39,802 nucleotides of DNA from Bacillota bacterium (GCA_014896375.1 JADBKN010000062.1:1-39802); one strand, 5' to 3'. Shown: positions 24,874 through 33,441, numbered from the stretch's first letter. The notes: generated by a model from the sequence alone, not told the origin. A program made the numbers and translations.

Positions 24874-25511
24874 GCGTTCACTTCCCCGTTCAATGACGGA
24901 TGGCCCCATGACGGATGGCGGCGACGGGTACGGCGATGCATAGGCAGCGACGGGTACGGCCCGACGTCCGAGGTTCGCCGCCGGCCGGCCGTCTCCTGTA
25001 ACCGGCCGGGGGAGACCTGGGGCGCCTGGCGCGTGGGCTGCCGGCGGAGTCCCTCGCACGTGGGGCGGCGGCGGCGCGGCCGCCGAGCGTAAGTGCGTTC
25101 GAGGCCTAAACCGCCTGTCCAGGGGGCGGAAACCCCTTTTTAGTGCGTTTGCGCAGCTATGAGTTGACAGTACGACGACTTATGTCAAGTTTCCATGACT
25201 TTAGCGGCCGAAGTGACCTTATCGCGGCGGCAGAGGAGCATATTCCGTGTGATAAGGCCTCTCGAGGCCTTATCGCGTCGCCGGTCTCCGCGACGCTGCG
25301 CTGGCAGCCAAGCGCGTACTGAGCGGTGCGACGGCCTTCGTGACCGCCAGTGACCGCGTTCCACGGCACTGCCGCTGCTGGCGCATCATGCCGTCCTGCG
25401 CCACTCCCCTGGGGTGACCCCGGCCGCCCCCGAGGGAGATGTGAAGAGGGCTCCTCGCAGTGCATTCGCCGTCGCGTGCACAAGGGTAGAATCCCTTATG
25501 GGGTGGGCTGA
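24874..25511. other. 640-bp intergenic region with terminator-like hairpin and palindromes
   Basis: No coding frame is convincing here. It contains several elements. GGGG and CCCC flank CGGAAA and run into TTTTT near 25132-25141, a short terminator-like hairpin. Two similar AAGTGCGTT / TAGTGCGTTT motifs lie on either side of it. TTGACA and TGTCAA arms lie around 25163-25187. A GATAAGGCCTC hyphenated palindrome is at 25251-25274, with CCTTATCGCG repeated at 25217 and 25268. A TAGAAT hexamer at 25487-25492 lies within an AAGGG...CCCTT repeat just before the next gene. The region from 25140 to 25280 is less GC-rich than its neighbours. Confidence 0.5.
25251..25274. promoter_or_regulatory. Hyphenated 24-bp palindrome, possible operator
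   Basis: Perfect 11-base arms GATAAGGCCTC and GAGGCCTTATC flank a 2-base centre. The half-site CCTTATCGCG occurs at 25217-25226 and again at 25268-25277, overlapping the right arm. No T-run follows, so a regulator binding site is more likely than a terminator. Which gene it serves is unclear: the nearest starts are 24873 (minus) and 25512 (plus). Confidence 0.45.
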
Positions 25512-25820
25512 GTGACGAACTCCCTGCTGTTTGAGGACACGATCGCCGCGCTGGCCGGGGCGCTGCAGCGCGGCGCGAACGACGGTGATCATCGTCCGCT
25601 GAAGATGACCGATGAGGAGGCCTGCGAGGCTGCCCGCGCGCTCCTGCGCGACCTGCTCACCATGGCGGAGTATCCCCGCATCCTCGACCGCCACGGCCTG
25701 CGGTTCGTGCTGTACCTGGAGAACGAATGGGAGAAGGAGAGCCCTGCGGTGATCCATGTGCAGCGCTGGGATGACACACAGTGGCGGAACGTGGAGGAGA
25801 TTCGCGCGGGGCGGTGCTAG
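25512..25820 (+). CDS. Small hypothetical protein (102 aa)
   Basis: This encodes a 102-residue acidic soluble protein that I do not recognise. A helical first part (LLFEDTIAALAGALQRG; MTDEEACEAARALLRDLLTM) is followed by a beta part (HGLRFVLYLENEWEKESPAVIHVQRW). The GTG at 25512 has only a weak GGGGTGGG upstream. A TAGAAT -10-like element at 25487-25492 would give a very short leader. It stands alone, convergent with the transketolase genes. An imperfect hairpin (GGCCCGCTC at 25874-25882 with GAGCGGGCC at 25900-25908) lies in the gap between them. Codon use looks normal for the window. Confidence 0.55.
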   Translation: MTNSLLFEDTIAALAGALQRGANDGDHRPLKMTDEEACEAARALLRDLLTMAEYPRILDRHGLRFVLYLENEWEKESPAVIHVQRWDDTQWRNVEEIRAGRC

Positions 25821-25873
25821 AGAGGACGAGGCTGGCCACGGCCGGCCGCGGCCGGCACGCGGGGACCGGACGA

Positions 25874-25908
25874 GGCCCGCTCTCCGGCAACCCGCGCAGG
25901 AGCGGGCC
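25874..25908. other. GC-rich hairpin between converging genes
   Basis: Nine-base arms GGCCCGCTC and GAGCGGGCC surround a 17-base loop in the convergent gap after the 102-aa gene and the transketolase C-terminal gene. No T-run follows on either strand, so it is at best a weak or protein-assisted terminator. Confidence 0.4.
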
Positions 25909-25996
25909 GGCCCCCCCGGCGCCCGCCGCCCGCAAGCCTGGCCCCGCCGCCCGGCCCCGCGCGCGCCCGCCAGCCGCGCCCGGCCCCGCACCCGCC

Positions 25997-26944
25997 CTAC
26001 CGCGCCAGGGCGAGGACGCGCCGCGCCTCCTCCGCGATGCGCTCCGCCGTGAGGCCGTACTTCGCCATGAGCTCCTCCGGCCGTCCGGACTCCGCGTACG
26101 TATCGTCCAGGCCCACGAAGCCCATCGGCACCGGCCGGCGGCGCGCCACGCTCATGGCCACGGCGCTGCCCAGGCCGCCCGCCAAAAGGTGTTCCTCGGC
26201 CACGACGATGCCGCCCGTCTCGCGCGCCGCCGCCTCCAGCGCGTCCTCGTCCAGCGGCTTGACGGACGCCATGTCCAGCACGCGCGCCTCGACGCCTTCG
26301 CGCGCCAGCGCCTCGGCCGCGTCCAGCGCGGCGGCCACCATCAAGCCGTTGGCGACGAGCGTCACATCGCCGCCGTCGCGCAGCTGGATCGCGCGTCCCA
26401 CGCGGAAGTCGCAACCGTCCGGGTAGACGACGGGCGCCTTCGGCCGCCCCACGCGCACGTAGCACGGCCCCGGATGGTCCGCGGCCGCGCGCACCACGGC
26501 GCGCGTGGCGTGCTCGTCGGCCGGCACGAAGACGGCGAAGCCCGGCAGCGCCCGCGCCAGCGCCACGTCCTCGACGCTCTGCTGCGACACGCCGTCCTCG
26601 CCGATGCTGATGCCGCCGTGGCTGCCGACGAACTTCACGTTCAGCCCCGCGTACGCCACGGAGACGCGCATCTGGTCGAAGCCCTTGCACATGAGGAAGG
26701 CCGCGAAGCTGGAGACGAACGGGACCTTGCCGCAGCGGGCGAGACCGGCCGCCACGCCGACCATGTTCGCCTCCGCGATGCCCATGTTGAAGAAGCGGTC
26801 GGGGAACTCCTTGGCGAAGTACTTGGTCATCGTCGACTTGGAGAGGTCGCCGTCGAGGACGACGATCTCCGGCCGCTCGCGGCCGAGCTCCGCCAGGGCG
26901 AGACCGTACGCCTCACGGGTGGCGAGTCCGAGCGGTCGCGTCAC
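25997..26944 (-). CDS. Transketolase, C-terminal subunit
   Basis: This encodes 315 residues: the pyrimidine-binding and C-terminal domains of transketolase as a separate chain. TREAYGLALAEL, VVLDGDLSKSTMTKYF, RFFNMGIAEANMVGVAAGLA (conserved catalytic Glu), FVSSFAAFLMCKGFDQ, GSHGGISIGEDGVSQQSVED and VPADEHATRAVV are diagnostic. Split transketolases are common in thermophiles, archaea and some Bacillota. The start GTG overlaps the stop of the N-terminal subunit gene (GTGA at 26941-26944). Together they transfer two-carbon units between sugar phosphates in the pentose-phosphate pathway. Confidence 0.93.
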   Translation of the reverse strand: MTRPLGLATREAYGLALAELGRERPEIVVLDGDLSKSTMTKYFAKEFPDRFFNMGIAEANMVGVAAGLARCGKVPFVSSFAAFLMCKGFDQMRVSVAYAGLNVKFVGSHGGISIGEDGVSQQSVEDVALARALPGFAVFVPADEHATRAVVRAAADHPGPCYVRVGRPKAPVVYPDGCDFRVGRAIQLRDGGDVTLVANGLMVAAALDAAEALAREGVEARVLDMASVKPLDEDALEAAARETGGIVVAEEHLLAGGLGSAVAMSVARRRPVPMGFVGLDDTYAESGRPEELMAKYGLTAERIAEEARRVLALAR

Positions 26945-27879
26945 CGGGCGGCACCCCCCGCGGCGAGCTCGGCCAGCGCCCGCTGCAACTCCTCAGCCGT
27001 GGGCGCGCGCCCGTGGAACTCGTTGTTGCCTTCCATGAACGACACGCCCTTCCCCTTCACGGTGCGCGCGATGATGGCCCGCGGCCGGGCGGCCCCGCCT
27101 GCGGCCTCCGCGGCCGCCCCACTCATCGCCCCGCCTGCAACCGCGCCGCGCGCCGCCCCGCCTGCGGCCCGCGATGCGCCCCAGTCCGGGCGCGGCACGG
27201 CCAGGGCGCGCACCACCTGCGCCATGTCATGCCCGTCGATGGTGACCGCGTCCCAGCCGAACGCGGTCCACTTCTCCTCGAGGCGCCCGAGGTCCATGAT
27301 CTCGTCCGTGGGGCCGTCCAGCTGGAAGCCGTTCGCGTCGACGATCGCGACGAGGTTGATGAGCCCGTAGTGCGCGGCGCTCATCGCGGCCTCCCAGACC
27401 TGGCCCTCGTCGCACTCGCCGTCGCCGAGCATGACGAAGACGCGGTAGTCCCGCCCGTCCAGCCGGCCGGCGAGCGCCTCGCCCACACCCACGGAGAGCC
27501 CCTGACCCAGTGAGCCGGTGGAAGCCTCCACGGGAGGCAGGTCGCGCACCGAGGGGTGCCCCTGGAGCGGGCTGCCCAGGCGGCGCAGCGTACGCAGGAG
27601 TCCGGCGTCGAAGTAGCCGCAGGCCGCCAGCGCCGCGTACAGGACCGGCGCGGCGTGCCCCTTGCTCAAGATGAAGCGGTCGCGGTCCGGCCAGTCGGGG
27701 CGATGAGGATCGTGGCGCAGCTCGTGGAAGAAAAGCGCCGCGACGATGTCCGCCGCGGAGAGCGACCCGCCCGGGTGGCCGGAGCCCGCGGCGGCGATCA
27801 TCTCCAGCACCGCCCGGCGCAGCTCCCGCGCGCGGTCGCGCAGGCGGTCGAGGTCGACCGCCGGGTGCGTCGTCGTCAC
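26941..27879 (-). CDS. Transketolase, N-terminal subunit
   Basis: This encodes 312 residues of the thiamine-diphosphate domain. GSGHPGGSLSAADIVAALF, RFILSKGHAAPVLYAAL, GSLGQGLSVGVG, GDGECDEGQVWEAAMSAAHY (the GDG...N diphosphate motif, ending IVDANG) and ARTVKGKGVSFMEG match the family. The GTG at 27879 is preceded by AAGGTGG; a TTG at 27900 is the longer alternative. An Ala/Gly-rich stretch of about 30 residues sits between WGASRAAG and RPRAIIARTVKGKG. It is encoded by three in-frame copies of an 11-base unit (plus-strand starts 27092, 27128, 27155) and is absent from typical homologues. Confidence 0.93.
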   Translation of the reverse strand: MTTTHPAVDLDRLRDRARELRRAVLEMIAAAGSGHPGGSLSAADIVAALFFHELRHDPHRPDWPDRDRFILSKGHAAPVLYAALAACGYFDAGLLRTLRRLGSPLQGHPSVRDLPPVEASTGSLGQGLSVGVGEALAGRLDGRDYRVFVMLGDGECDEGQVWEAAMSAAHYGLINLVAIVDANGFQLDGPTDEIMDLGRLEEKWTAFGWDAVTIDGHDMAQVVRALAVPRPDWGASRAAGGAARGAVAGGAMSGAAAEAAGGAARPRAIIARTVKGKGVSFMEGNNEFHGRAPTAEELQRALAELAAGGAAR

Positions 27880-27900
27880 AAAACCACCTTCCCGTCCCAA

Positions 27901-27915
27901 CCTAGCCTAGCCTAG
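27901..27915. repeat. Short tandem repeat, three CCTAG units
   Basis: Three exact CCTAG units lie back to back at 27901-27915, in the gap between the plsX stop and the transketolase start. The repeat is too short to assign a role and may be a slippage product. Confidence 0.7.
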
Positions 27916-27924
27916 CATGTCCCG

Positions 27925-28971
27925 TCAGGCCAGGGCGTCCAGGGCGCGCGAGATCTCCTGCCGGACCTGGTTCACGAAATCGCGCCGCACCATGCGCACC
28001 GCGCCGAGGATGAGGTTGGCGATGGCCGCGGCGCGCGCGCGGCCGTGGCCGGGGACGAAGACGCCGTCCACGCCGAGCACCGTCAGCCCGTCGACCGCCT
28101 GCGTGACGTCCGTCATGCGGTCGAGGTCGAGGAGGAGGGGCTTCAGCTGGGGGAGGAGGGCGTGGTCGGCGAGCTGGCGGATGCGGTCGCCGATCCACAT
28201 GCTCAACCCTTCGAGGAACTTGATCATCACGTTGCCCGTGAAGCCGTCCGTGACGACGACGTTCACCTTGTTCGCGACCATGTCGAGGCCTTCCACGTAG
28301 CCGAGGAAGCGGAGGTGGCTGCGCTTGAGGAGCTCGTACGCGCGGCGCACCGTCTCCGTGCCCTTGCCGGGCTCGGTGCCGTTGGAGAGCAGGGCGACGG
28401 TCGGCTGCGGCACGTCCAGCATGATGCGCGCGTAGGCCGCGCCCAGCACAGCGAACTGGAAGAGCTGGTGCGGCTTGGGTTCCGGGTTCAGGCCGAGGTC
28501 CAAGAGCACCGTCTTCGGCGCGAAGGGAAAGTGGACGCCGGCCGTGGGCCGGTCGATGCCCGGAAGGAGCCCCATGTGCCAGGTGGCGGCGACGACACAG
28601 CCGCCTGTGTGGCCCGTGGAGAGGGCGGCGTCGGCCTCGCCCTCCGCGGCCAGGCGCGCCGCCACGCTTATGCTGTTCTCCGGATGCGCGCGCATGAAAG
28701 CGGCGGGGTGGCCGCCGTCCGGCACGGCGTCCGGGGCGTGGACGATGCGCACGCCGGGCGGCGCGCCGCCGGCCCGCTCCAGCTCCGCGCGCACCTCCGG
28801 CTCCCGGCCGACGAGCAGCACCTCCAGCTGCCCCCGCGCGCGGCGCAGCGCCTCGAGCGCGCCCCGCACCGGCTCCGCGGGCGCGTGGTCGCCGCCCATG
28901 GCGTCCACGGCCACGCGCACCGGGCGCGCCGGGCCGTCAGGGTTCGTAGGCTCGAAGGATGAGCGCGGCAT
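27925..28971 (-). CDS. plsX: Phosphate acyltransferase PlsX
   Basis: This encodes 348 residues. VAVDAMGGDHAP at the start of the fold, ALSTGHTGGCVVAA, LLDLGLNPEPKPHQLFQFAVLGAAYA, ALLSNGTEPGKGTE, YVEGLDMVANKVNVVVTDGFTGNVMIKFLEG and a GRARAAAIANLI end are all family features. It makes acyl-phosphate from acyl-ACP for phosphatidic acid synthesis. The ATG at 28971 overlaps the fabF end by 35 bases. A GTG just before VAVDAMGGD would remove a 17-residue unconserved leader, so the start is uncertain. It is co-transcribed with fabF. No acpP or fabD is adjacent. Confidence 0.93.
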   Translation of the reverse strand: MPRSSFEPTNPDGPARPVRVAVDAMGGDHAPAEPVRGALEALRRARGQLEVLLVGREPEVRAELERAGGAPPGVRIVHAPDAVPDGGHPAAFMRAHPENSISVAARLAAEGEADAALSTGHTGGCVVAATWHMGLLPGIDRPTAGVHFPFAPKTVLLDLGLNPEPKPHQLFQFAVLGAAYARIMLDVPQPTVALLSNGTEPGKGTETVRRAYELLKRSHLRFLGYVEGLDMVANKVNVVVTDGFTGNVMIKFLEGLSMWIGDRIRQLADHALLPQLKPLLLDLDRMTDVTQAVDGLTVLGVDGVFVPGHGRARAAAIANLILGAVRMVRRDFVNQVRQEISRALDALA

Positions 28972-30175
28972 TCTGGCCCCCCAATCCGAAGGCGTTCACC
29001 AGCACCGTGCGCAGGCGCGCGGGGCGCGCCGCGTTGGGCACGTAGTCCAGGTCGCAGTCCGGGTCCGGCGTCTCATAGTTGATCGTCGGCGGGATCGTGC
29101 CATGCAGCATCGCCAGCACAGCGCCCACGGCCTCCACGGCGCCGGAAGCCGAGGCGGCGTGGCCGATCATCGACTTCATCGAGCTCACCGGCACGCGCCG
29201 CGCGTGCTCCCCGAAGACGAGCTTGATGGCGGCCGTCTCCGTGCGGTCGTTGAGCGGCGTGGAGGTGCCGTGCGCCTTCACCCAGTCGACGTCCTCCGGC
29301 CGGCAGCCGGCGTCCCGCAGCGCGCGCGCCATCGCCAGCGCCTGGCCTTCGGCGTCCGGCGCCGTGTCGTCCGTGGCGTCGAAGGACCAGCCGGCGCCGG
29401 CCAGCTCCGCCAGGATGCGGGCGCCGCGCGCGCGCGCGTGCTCCTCGCTCTCCAAGACGAGCACGCCCGCTCCCTCGCCCAGCACGAAGCCGTCGCGGTC
29501 GCGGTCGAAGGGGCGCGAGGCGCGCTCCGGCTCCTCGTTGCGCTGGGAGAGGGCGCCGACGATGCCGAGCGAGGCGATCGTCACCGGGTGCGTGATCGCC
29601 TCGCTGCCGCCCGCGAGGAGGACGGGCGCGTGGCCGAGGCGGATGAGGTTCAGCGCCTGCCCGATGGCGTCCGCGCCGCTCGCGCAGGCGCTGTTGATCG
29701 TCGTGTTGGGCCCGCGCAGGCCGAGCTCCCGCGCCACGCGGGCGGCCGCCATGTGCGGACCGTGGCGCGTCACGAAGAGCGGGTCCACGCGCCGCGGCCC
29801 CTTTTCCTCAAGAAGCTTCTCCTGATACCCGGAGGCGAAGAGCCCGCCCGCCGTGCCGAGCACCACGCCGGCGTCCTCGGCCTCGCGTTCCAGGTCCAGC
29901 CCGGCGTGGCGCAGCGCCTCCCGCGCGGCCGCCACGGCGAACTGGCCGAAGCGCGCCGTGCGCCGCGCCGCGCGCGCATCCATGTGCGCCGCCGCATCGA
30001 ACTCCGGCACCACCGCGCCGATGCGCGTGGGCAACGCCTCCCACTCCGGCCCCTCCAGGCGCCGCACGGCGGAGCGGCCGCTGCGCAGGCCTTCCCAGAA
30101 TGCCTCCACGCCGACGCCGAACGGCGTCACCGCGCCGATCCCCGTAATGACGACCCGATGGCTCCCCGGCCTCAC
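28937..30175 (-). CDS. fabF: 3-oxoacyl-ACP synthase II (beta-ketoacyl synthase)
   Basis: This encodes 412 residues, the usual FabF length. VVITGIGAVTPFG opens the thiolase fold. The catalytic Cys164 lies in NSACASGADAIG. The two His residues are in VKAHGTSTPLNDRTE and SMIGHAASASGAVEA, completing the Cys-His-His triad. GEGAGVLVLE and NAFGLGGQNAAL are also conserved. It condenses malonyl-ACP with acyl-ACP in chain elongation. The GTG at 30175 has GAGGTG five bases upstream; the open frame to 31006 is antisense shadow of the next gene. It overlaps plsX downstream, giving a lipid-synthesis pair. Confidence 0.93.
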   Translation of the reverse strand: MRPGSHRVVITGIGAVTPFGVGVEAFWEGLRSGRSAVRRLEGPEWEALPTRIGAVVPEFDAAAHMDARAARRTARFGQFAVAAAREALRHAGLDLEREAEDAGVVLGTAGGLFASGYQEKLLEEKGPRRVDPLFVTRHGPHMAAARVARELGLRGPNTTINSACASGADAIGQALNLIRLGHAPVLLAGGSEAITHPVTIASLGIVGALSQRNEEPERASRPFDRDRDGFVLGEGAGVLVLESEEHARARGARILAELAGAGWSFDATDDTAPDAEGQALAMARALRDAGCRPEDVDWVKAHGTSTPLNDRTETAAIKLVFGEHARRVPVSSMKSMIGHAASASGAVEAVGAVLAMLHGTIPPTINYETPDPDCDLDYVPNAARPARLRTVLVNAFGLGGQNAALILRAYEP

Positions 30176-30310
30176 GCTGTCACCTCGATGAAGGATTTCG
30201 TCGAGGCATAGCAATTCCGGCCGCGCGGCGCGTTTCCTGCGGGCCGCTATCCTGCGCGGCCGCGAACTGTGGTATCGTGCGGAGTAGGCATAGGCCGAAG
30301 GAAGGGCGTC

Positions 30311-31345
30311 ATGCGCTTCGGCATCTTCCTCACCATGGACTACTACCCGGGGAGGTCCCCGGACCGGGCTCGCTTTCTCCGTGAGGCCCTCGATCTCGTG
30401 GAATTCTGCGACGGCCTGGGGCTTGAGGTGTGGGTGGCGGAGCACCACTTCTCGGACTACGGCGTGACGCCGTCGCCCGCCGCCTTCCTCGCGGCGGCCG
30501 CGCAGCGCTCGCGGCGCGTGCGCCTGGGCGCGGCCGTGGCGGTGCTGCCGCTCCACCACCCCATGCGCCTGGCGGAGGACTTCGCGTTCGTCGACGCCCT
30601 CTCCGGCGGCCGGCTGGAGTTCGGCGTGGGCAGCGGCTATCTGGCGCAGGAGTTCGCCGGTTTCGGCCTCGACCCCGCAGAGCGCCAGGCGCGCTTTGAG
30701 GAGAGCCTGGACGTCATCCTGAGGGCGTGGCGCGGTGAGGTGGTGCGGCACGAGGGCCGCCACTGGCGGGTGGACGGCGCCCGCCTCAACGTGCTCCCCG
30801 TGCAGTCGCCGCACCCGCCCGTGTGGCTGGGCATCACGCGGCCGGAGCCGGCGCCGTACGCCGGCCGCGCCGGCCGCGACGTGCTCTGCGTGCCCTACAT
30901 CCGCCTCTCCGGAGACGCGGAGCTGGCGCAGCTGGCGGCGGAGTACCGCCGCGGGCGGCGCGAGGCCGGCCACGCCGGGGAGGGGCGCGTGGGCATCGCC
31001 TGCCATGCGTTCGTCGGCGACACGCCCTGGCGCGGCCCGCAGGACCCGGCGTACGCGCCGGCGGAGGACGCGCTGCGGCTGTACCTGGAGACCCGGCGCG
31101 TGCCCGGTGCGCGCTACGAGGGCCGGCCGGTGCCGCGGGACTTCGTCTGGTTCGGCGACGCGGAGCAGGTGGCCCGGCGCGTGGCCGCCGCGCAGGCGGC
31201 GGGGGTGTCCCTGGTGCTGCTGCTCGCCAGCTTCGGCGGCTTGCGCGCGGAGCTCGTGCGGGCGTCTCTTGAACGCTTTGCGCGGCAGGTGGCGCCGGCC
31301 TTTGCGGGCGCAGCGGATGCGGCCGCCGCGGGCGGCGGGTCATGA
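30311..31345 (+). CDS. LLM-class flavin-dependent oxidoreductase
   Basis: This encodes 344 residues of a luciferase-like TIM-barrel. FGIFLTMDYYPG, GLGLEVWVAEHHFSDYG, LAAAAQRSRRVRLGAAVAVLPLHHPMRLAEDFAFVDALSGGRLEFGVGSGYL and FEESLDVILRAW form the usual succession. It should bind FMN (or F420) and oxidise an unknown organic substrate with a partner reductase. The ATG at 31311-like numbering is 30311, with GGAAGG upstream. Its stop overlaps the start of the MFS gene (ATGA at 31342-31345), so substrate handling and transport may be linked. Confidence 0.88.
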   Translation: MRFGIFLTMDYYPGRSPDRARFLREALDLVEFCDGLGLEVWVAEHHFSDYGVTPSPAAFLAAAAQRSRRVRLGAAVAVLPLHHPMRLAEDFAFVDALSGGRLEFGVGSGYLAQEFAGFGLDPAERQARFEESLDVILRAWRGEVVRHEGRHWRVDGARLNVLPVQSPHPPVWLGITRPEPAPYAGRAGRDVLCVPYIRLSGDAELAQLAAEYRRGRREAGHAGEGRVGIACHAFVGDTPWRGPQDPAYAPAEDALRLYLETRRVPGARYEGRPVPRDFVWFGDAEQVARRVAAAQAAGVSLVLLLASFGGLRAELVRASLERFARQVAPAFAGAADAAAAGGGS

Positions 31346-32647
31346 GGCGGCTGAGACAGGCCTTCCTGCAGGCCACGACCTACCCGACCGATCCCGTCAC
31401 CCAGAGGAACGCCTTCAACAGCCTCGTCGACGGCATGGCGTTCAACCTCGTGACGGGCTGCTTCTTACCGTTCGTGGGGGCGTTCGTCCTCTCCCTTGGA
31501 GGGGACGCCTTCGCCGTCGGGCTCTCGGCCTCGCTGCCGGCGCTCGTGCAGACGCTGGCCCAGCTGCCGGGCGCGCGCGTCGTCTCGCGGCACCCGCGCC
31601 GCCTGCCGGTGGTGCTGCGCTGGCACGGCGCGAGCCGCCTGGCGTACGTGCCGCTCGCCGTCGTGCCCTTCCTGCCGCTGCCGGCCAGCGTGCGCGTGGC
31701 GCTGTTCCTCATCATCTACGCGTACATGAGCTTCCCTGCGACGGTCGGCAACGTCGCCTGGACGGCGCTCATGGCGGAGATCTTCCCGCCCCAGCTGCGC
31801 GGCCGCATCTTCGCCGACCGCAACATGTGGCTGACGCTCGTCACGCTGATCTCCTCCGCGTTGGGCGGGCTTTTGGTGCTCCTTCTGCCGTGGCCGGAGC
31901 ACTATCTGGCGCTCGTGGCGATCACGTTTGTGGGCCAGATGGTGTCCCTGCCTCCGGCCACGGCAAGAAGGAGCACCAAAAGCCCGCCCAACGGAGATCA
32001 GCGTGACGAGCTCGCCCGCGGCCAGGGGCGGTGCGGCCGCGCGGGCCAGGGCCGGCGCGGGCTGGGGTCTCTTCTGGACCTTCTCCCTCGCCGCCTTCGT
32101 CTTCCAGTCCGGTTGGGCGCTGCCGCAGGGGATCTGGCCGATCCTCTTCCTCCGCATCGACGGCCTGCATGCCTTCTGGTTCGGCGTCTGGAATGTGGTC
32201 TCGTCGCTCTTCACGGTGCTCTGCGCGCGCTGGTGGGGCCGCTTCTACGACCGGCGCGGCCCCTTCGCCACGGCCGGCCTGGCGGCGGCCATCTTCGTCC
32301 TTTTTCCGCCGGCCTACCTGGTGCTGCGCACGGGCATCCCCATCAGCCTGCTCAACGTGCTCACCGGCGTGGCCGTGGCCGGCATCAACCTCTCGCTCTT
32401 CAACGGTCTTTTGGAAGTGGCGCCGGCCGACCGCCGCCCGCAGGCGGTGGCCTGGTTCAATTTCCTCATCGGCCTGGCCAATTTCGCCGCCCCGCTCGTG
32501 GGAACGGTCGTGTTCGAGACGTGGGGGCTGGGGCCGTGCATGTGGATCTCCGCCGCGCTGCGCCTCGCCGGGGCCGTGTTCCTCGCGCGGCCCGCGCTGG
32601 ATGCCGTGCGCCGCGCCGGCCGCCCGGCCGCGTCCCTGGCCCGCTAG
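31342..32647 (+). pseudogene. MFS transporter interrupted by an inverted repeat and frameshift
   Basis: The N-terminal half in one frame has FNSLVDGMAFNLVTGCFLPFVGAFVLSL, HPRRLPVVLRWHGASRLAYVPLAV and FPPQLRGRIFADRNMWLTLVTLISSALGGLL, six helices of an MFS fold. The C-terminal half is in another frame from about 32015 on. It begins GWGLFWTFSLAAFVFQSGWALPQGIWPILFLR and ends with the expected helices at 32647. Between them, 31952-32010 is an inverted, slightly altered copy of 31837-31899. It replaces the central linker and changes frame, so one polypeptide cannot be made. It is translationally coupled to the flavin oxidoreductase. The ancestral substrate is unknown. Confidence 0.75.
31837..32010. 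repeat. Inverted repeat, about 60 bp, inside the MFS gene
   Basis: The 63-base arm at 31837-31899 returns in reverse complement at 31952-32010 (59 bases), with a 52-base loop. The arms are identical except for a 5-base gap (TCCGC at 31855-31859) and one extra T. The left arm encodes normal protein (LVTLISSALGG, conserved helix), so the right arm is the inserted copy. Folding would give a very stable hairpin in DNA or mRNA. Confidence 0.9.
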
Positions 32648-32745
32648 GCCCACAGAAAAATCCGCCGTTCCAGGTTATTTTTGCTGAATATTCGGGCACA
32701 GTATGAAGCACGCAAAAGTCGTTTCCATCCAAGGGAGGATTTCGC

Positions 32746-33441
32746 GTGCGACATGTGGGGGCGTGCGGGGCGCGGTGCTTTGCGGCCGACGGAGGCGGCG
32801 CCGGTGCTGCGGAGGGTGTGGCGGTGCGGCGGCGCGGACCGCGGCGCGGCTTCAAGCATTGGACGCGCTTGGAGGACGAGCGGCTCAGGCAGCTGGTGCT
32901 CTCGCAGCTGGGGCGGCTGGGGACGCTCCAGGCGGTGGCGGAGATGGGACATGCACAGTTCAACCGCGACGCCGGCAGCGTGCTGCGCCGCATCCGCCAC
33001 CTGCGGCGGGCCGACGCGGCCTTCGACGCGGCGGTGCAGGCGCGCTTGCGCCGCACGCGGGCGGCCGCCGCGACGGCGGGGATCGGGGCCGTGGATGAGG
33101 CGGGCATGGGCGAGGGCGTGGACAACGCGGCGCGCGCGGCTCGCGAGGGGGCGGCGGGAGCGGCGGCCGCGTGGAACAGCGCGGCCGGCACGGCCGCGGC
33201 GGCGCCGGCTGCGCCGGCCTTCCGCCTGCGGCCGGCGGCCGTCTCCGCGGACCCCGGGCAGGAACTCCTCGTCGCGTTCCTTGAGACCCACGGAGGACCG
33301 CTGGACGCGCGCCAGCGGGAGCGTCTTGCGGCGCTGGGCGAGCGCTACGGGACGGTGCCGGTGATGGCGGCCCTGGCGGAATCTCTCCTGCACCGCGCGG
33401 ATGTGATCCTGGAAGACGTGGAACGCCGCCTGGCCCGGTAG
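32746..33441 (+). CDS. Myb/SANT-like (RsfA-type) DNA-binding protein
   Basis: This encodes 231 residues. Residues ~30-85 (FKHWTRLEDERLRQLVLSQL, then LQAVAEMGHAQFNRDAGSVLRRIRHLRR) resemble the Trp-containing Myb/SANT helix bundle of the RsfA prespore regulator group, with the x-WT-x2-ED-x-L pattern. An Ala-rich linker (about 100-160) leads to a second helical module (ELLVAFLETHGGPLDARQRERLAALGERYGTVPVMAALAESLLHRADVI). The GTG at 32746 has AGGGAGG seven bases upstream. A strong terminator follows directly. The role as a regulator, perhaps sporulation-linked, is inferred; its targets are unknown. Confidence 0.6.
   Translation: MRHVGACGARCFAADGGGAGAAEGVAVRRRGPRRGFKHWTRLEDERLRQLVLSQLGRLGTLQAVAEMGHAQFNRDAGSVLRRIRHLRRADAAFDAAVQARLRRTRAAAATAGIGAVDEAGMGEGVDNAARAAREGAAGAAAAWNSAAGTAAAAPAAPAFRLRPAAVSADPGQELLVAFLETHGGPLDARQRERLAALGERYGTVPVMAALAESLLHRADVILEDVERRLAR

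Noticed and set aside
25132-25145. A tRNA or small RNA in the A/T-richer intergenic stretch
   Set aside because: No cloverleaf, TTCGA loop with paired arms or CCA end could be traced. Only the short GGGG/CCCC hairpin with TTTTT is visible.
31342-32706. The 454-residue MFS frame as a complete protein
   Set aside because: After the inverted arm it encodes Arg/Gly-rich non-membrane sequence. The true C-terminal helices lie in another frame ending at 32647.
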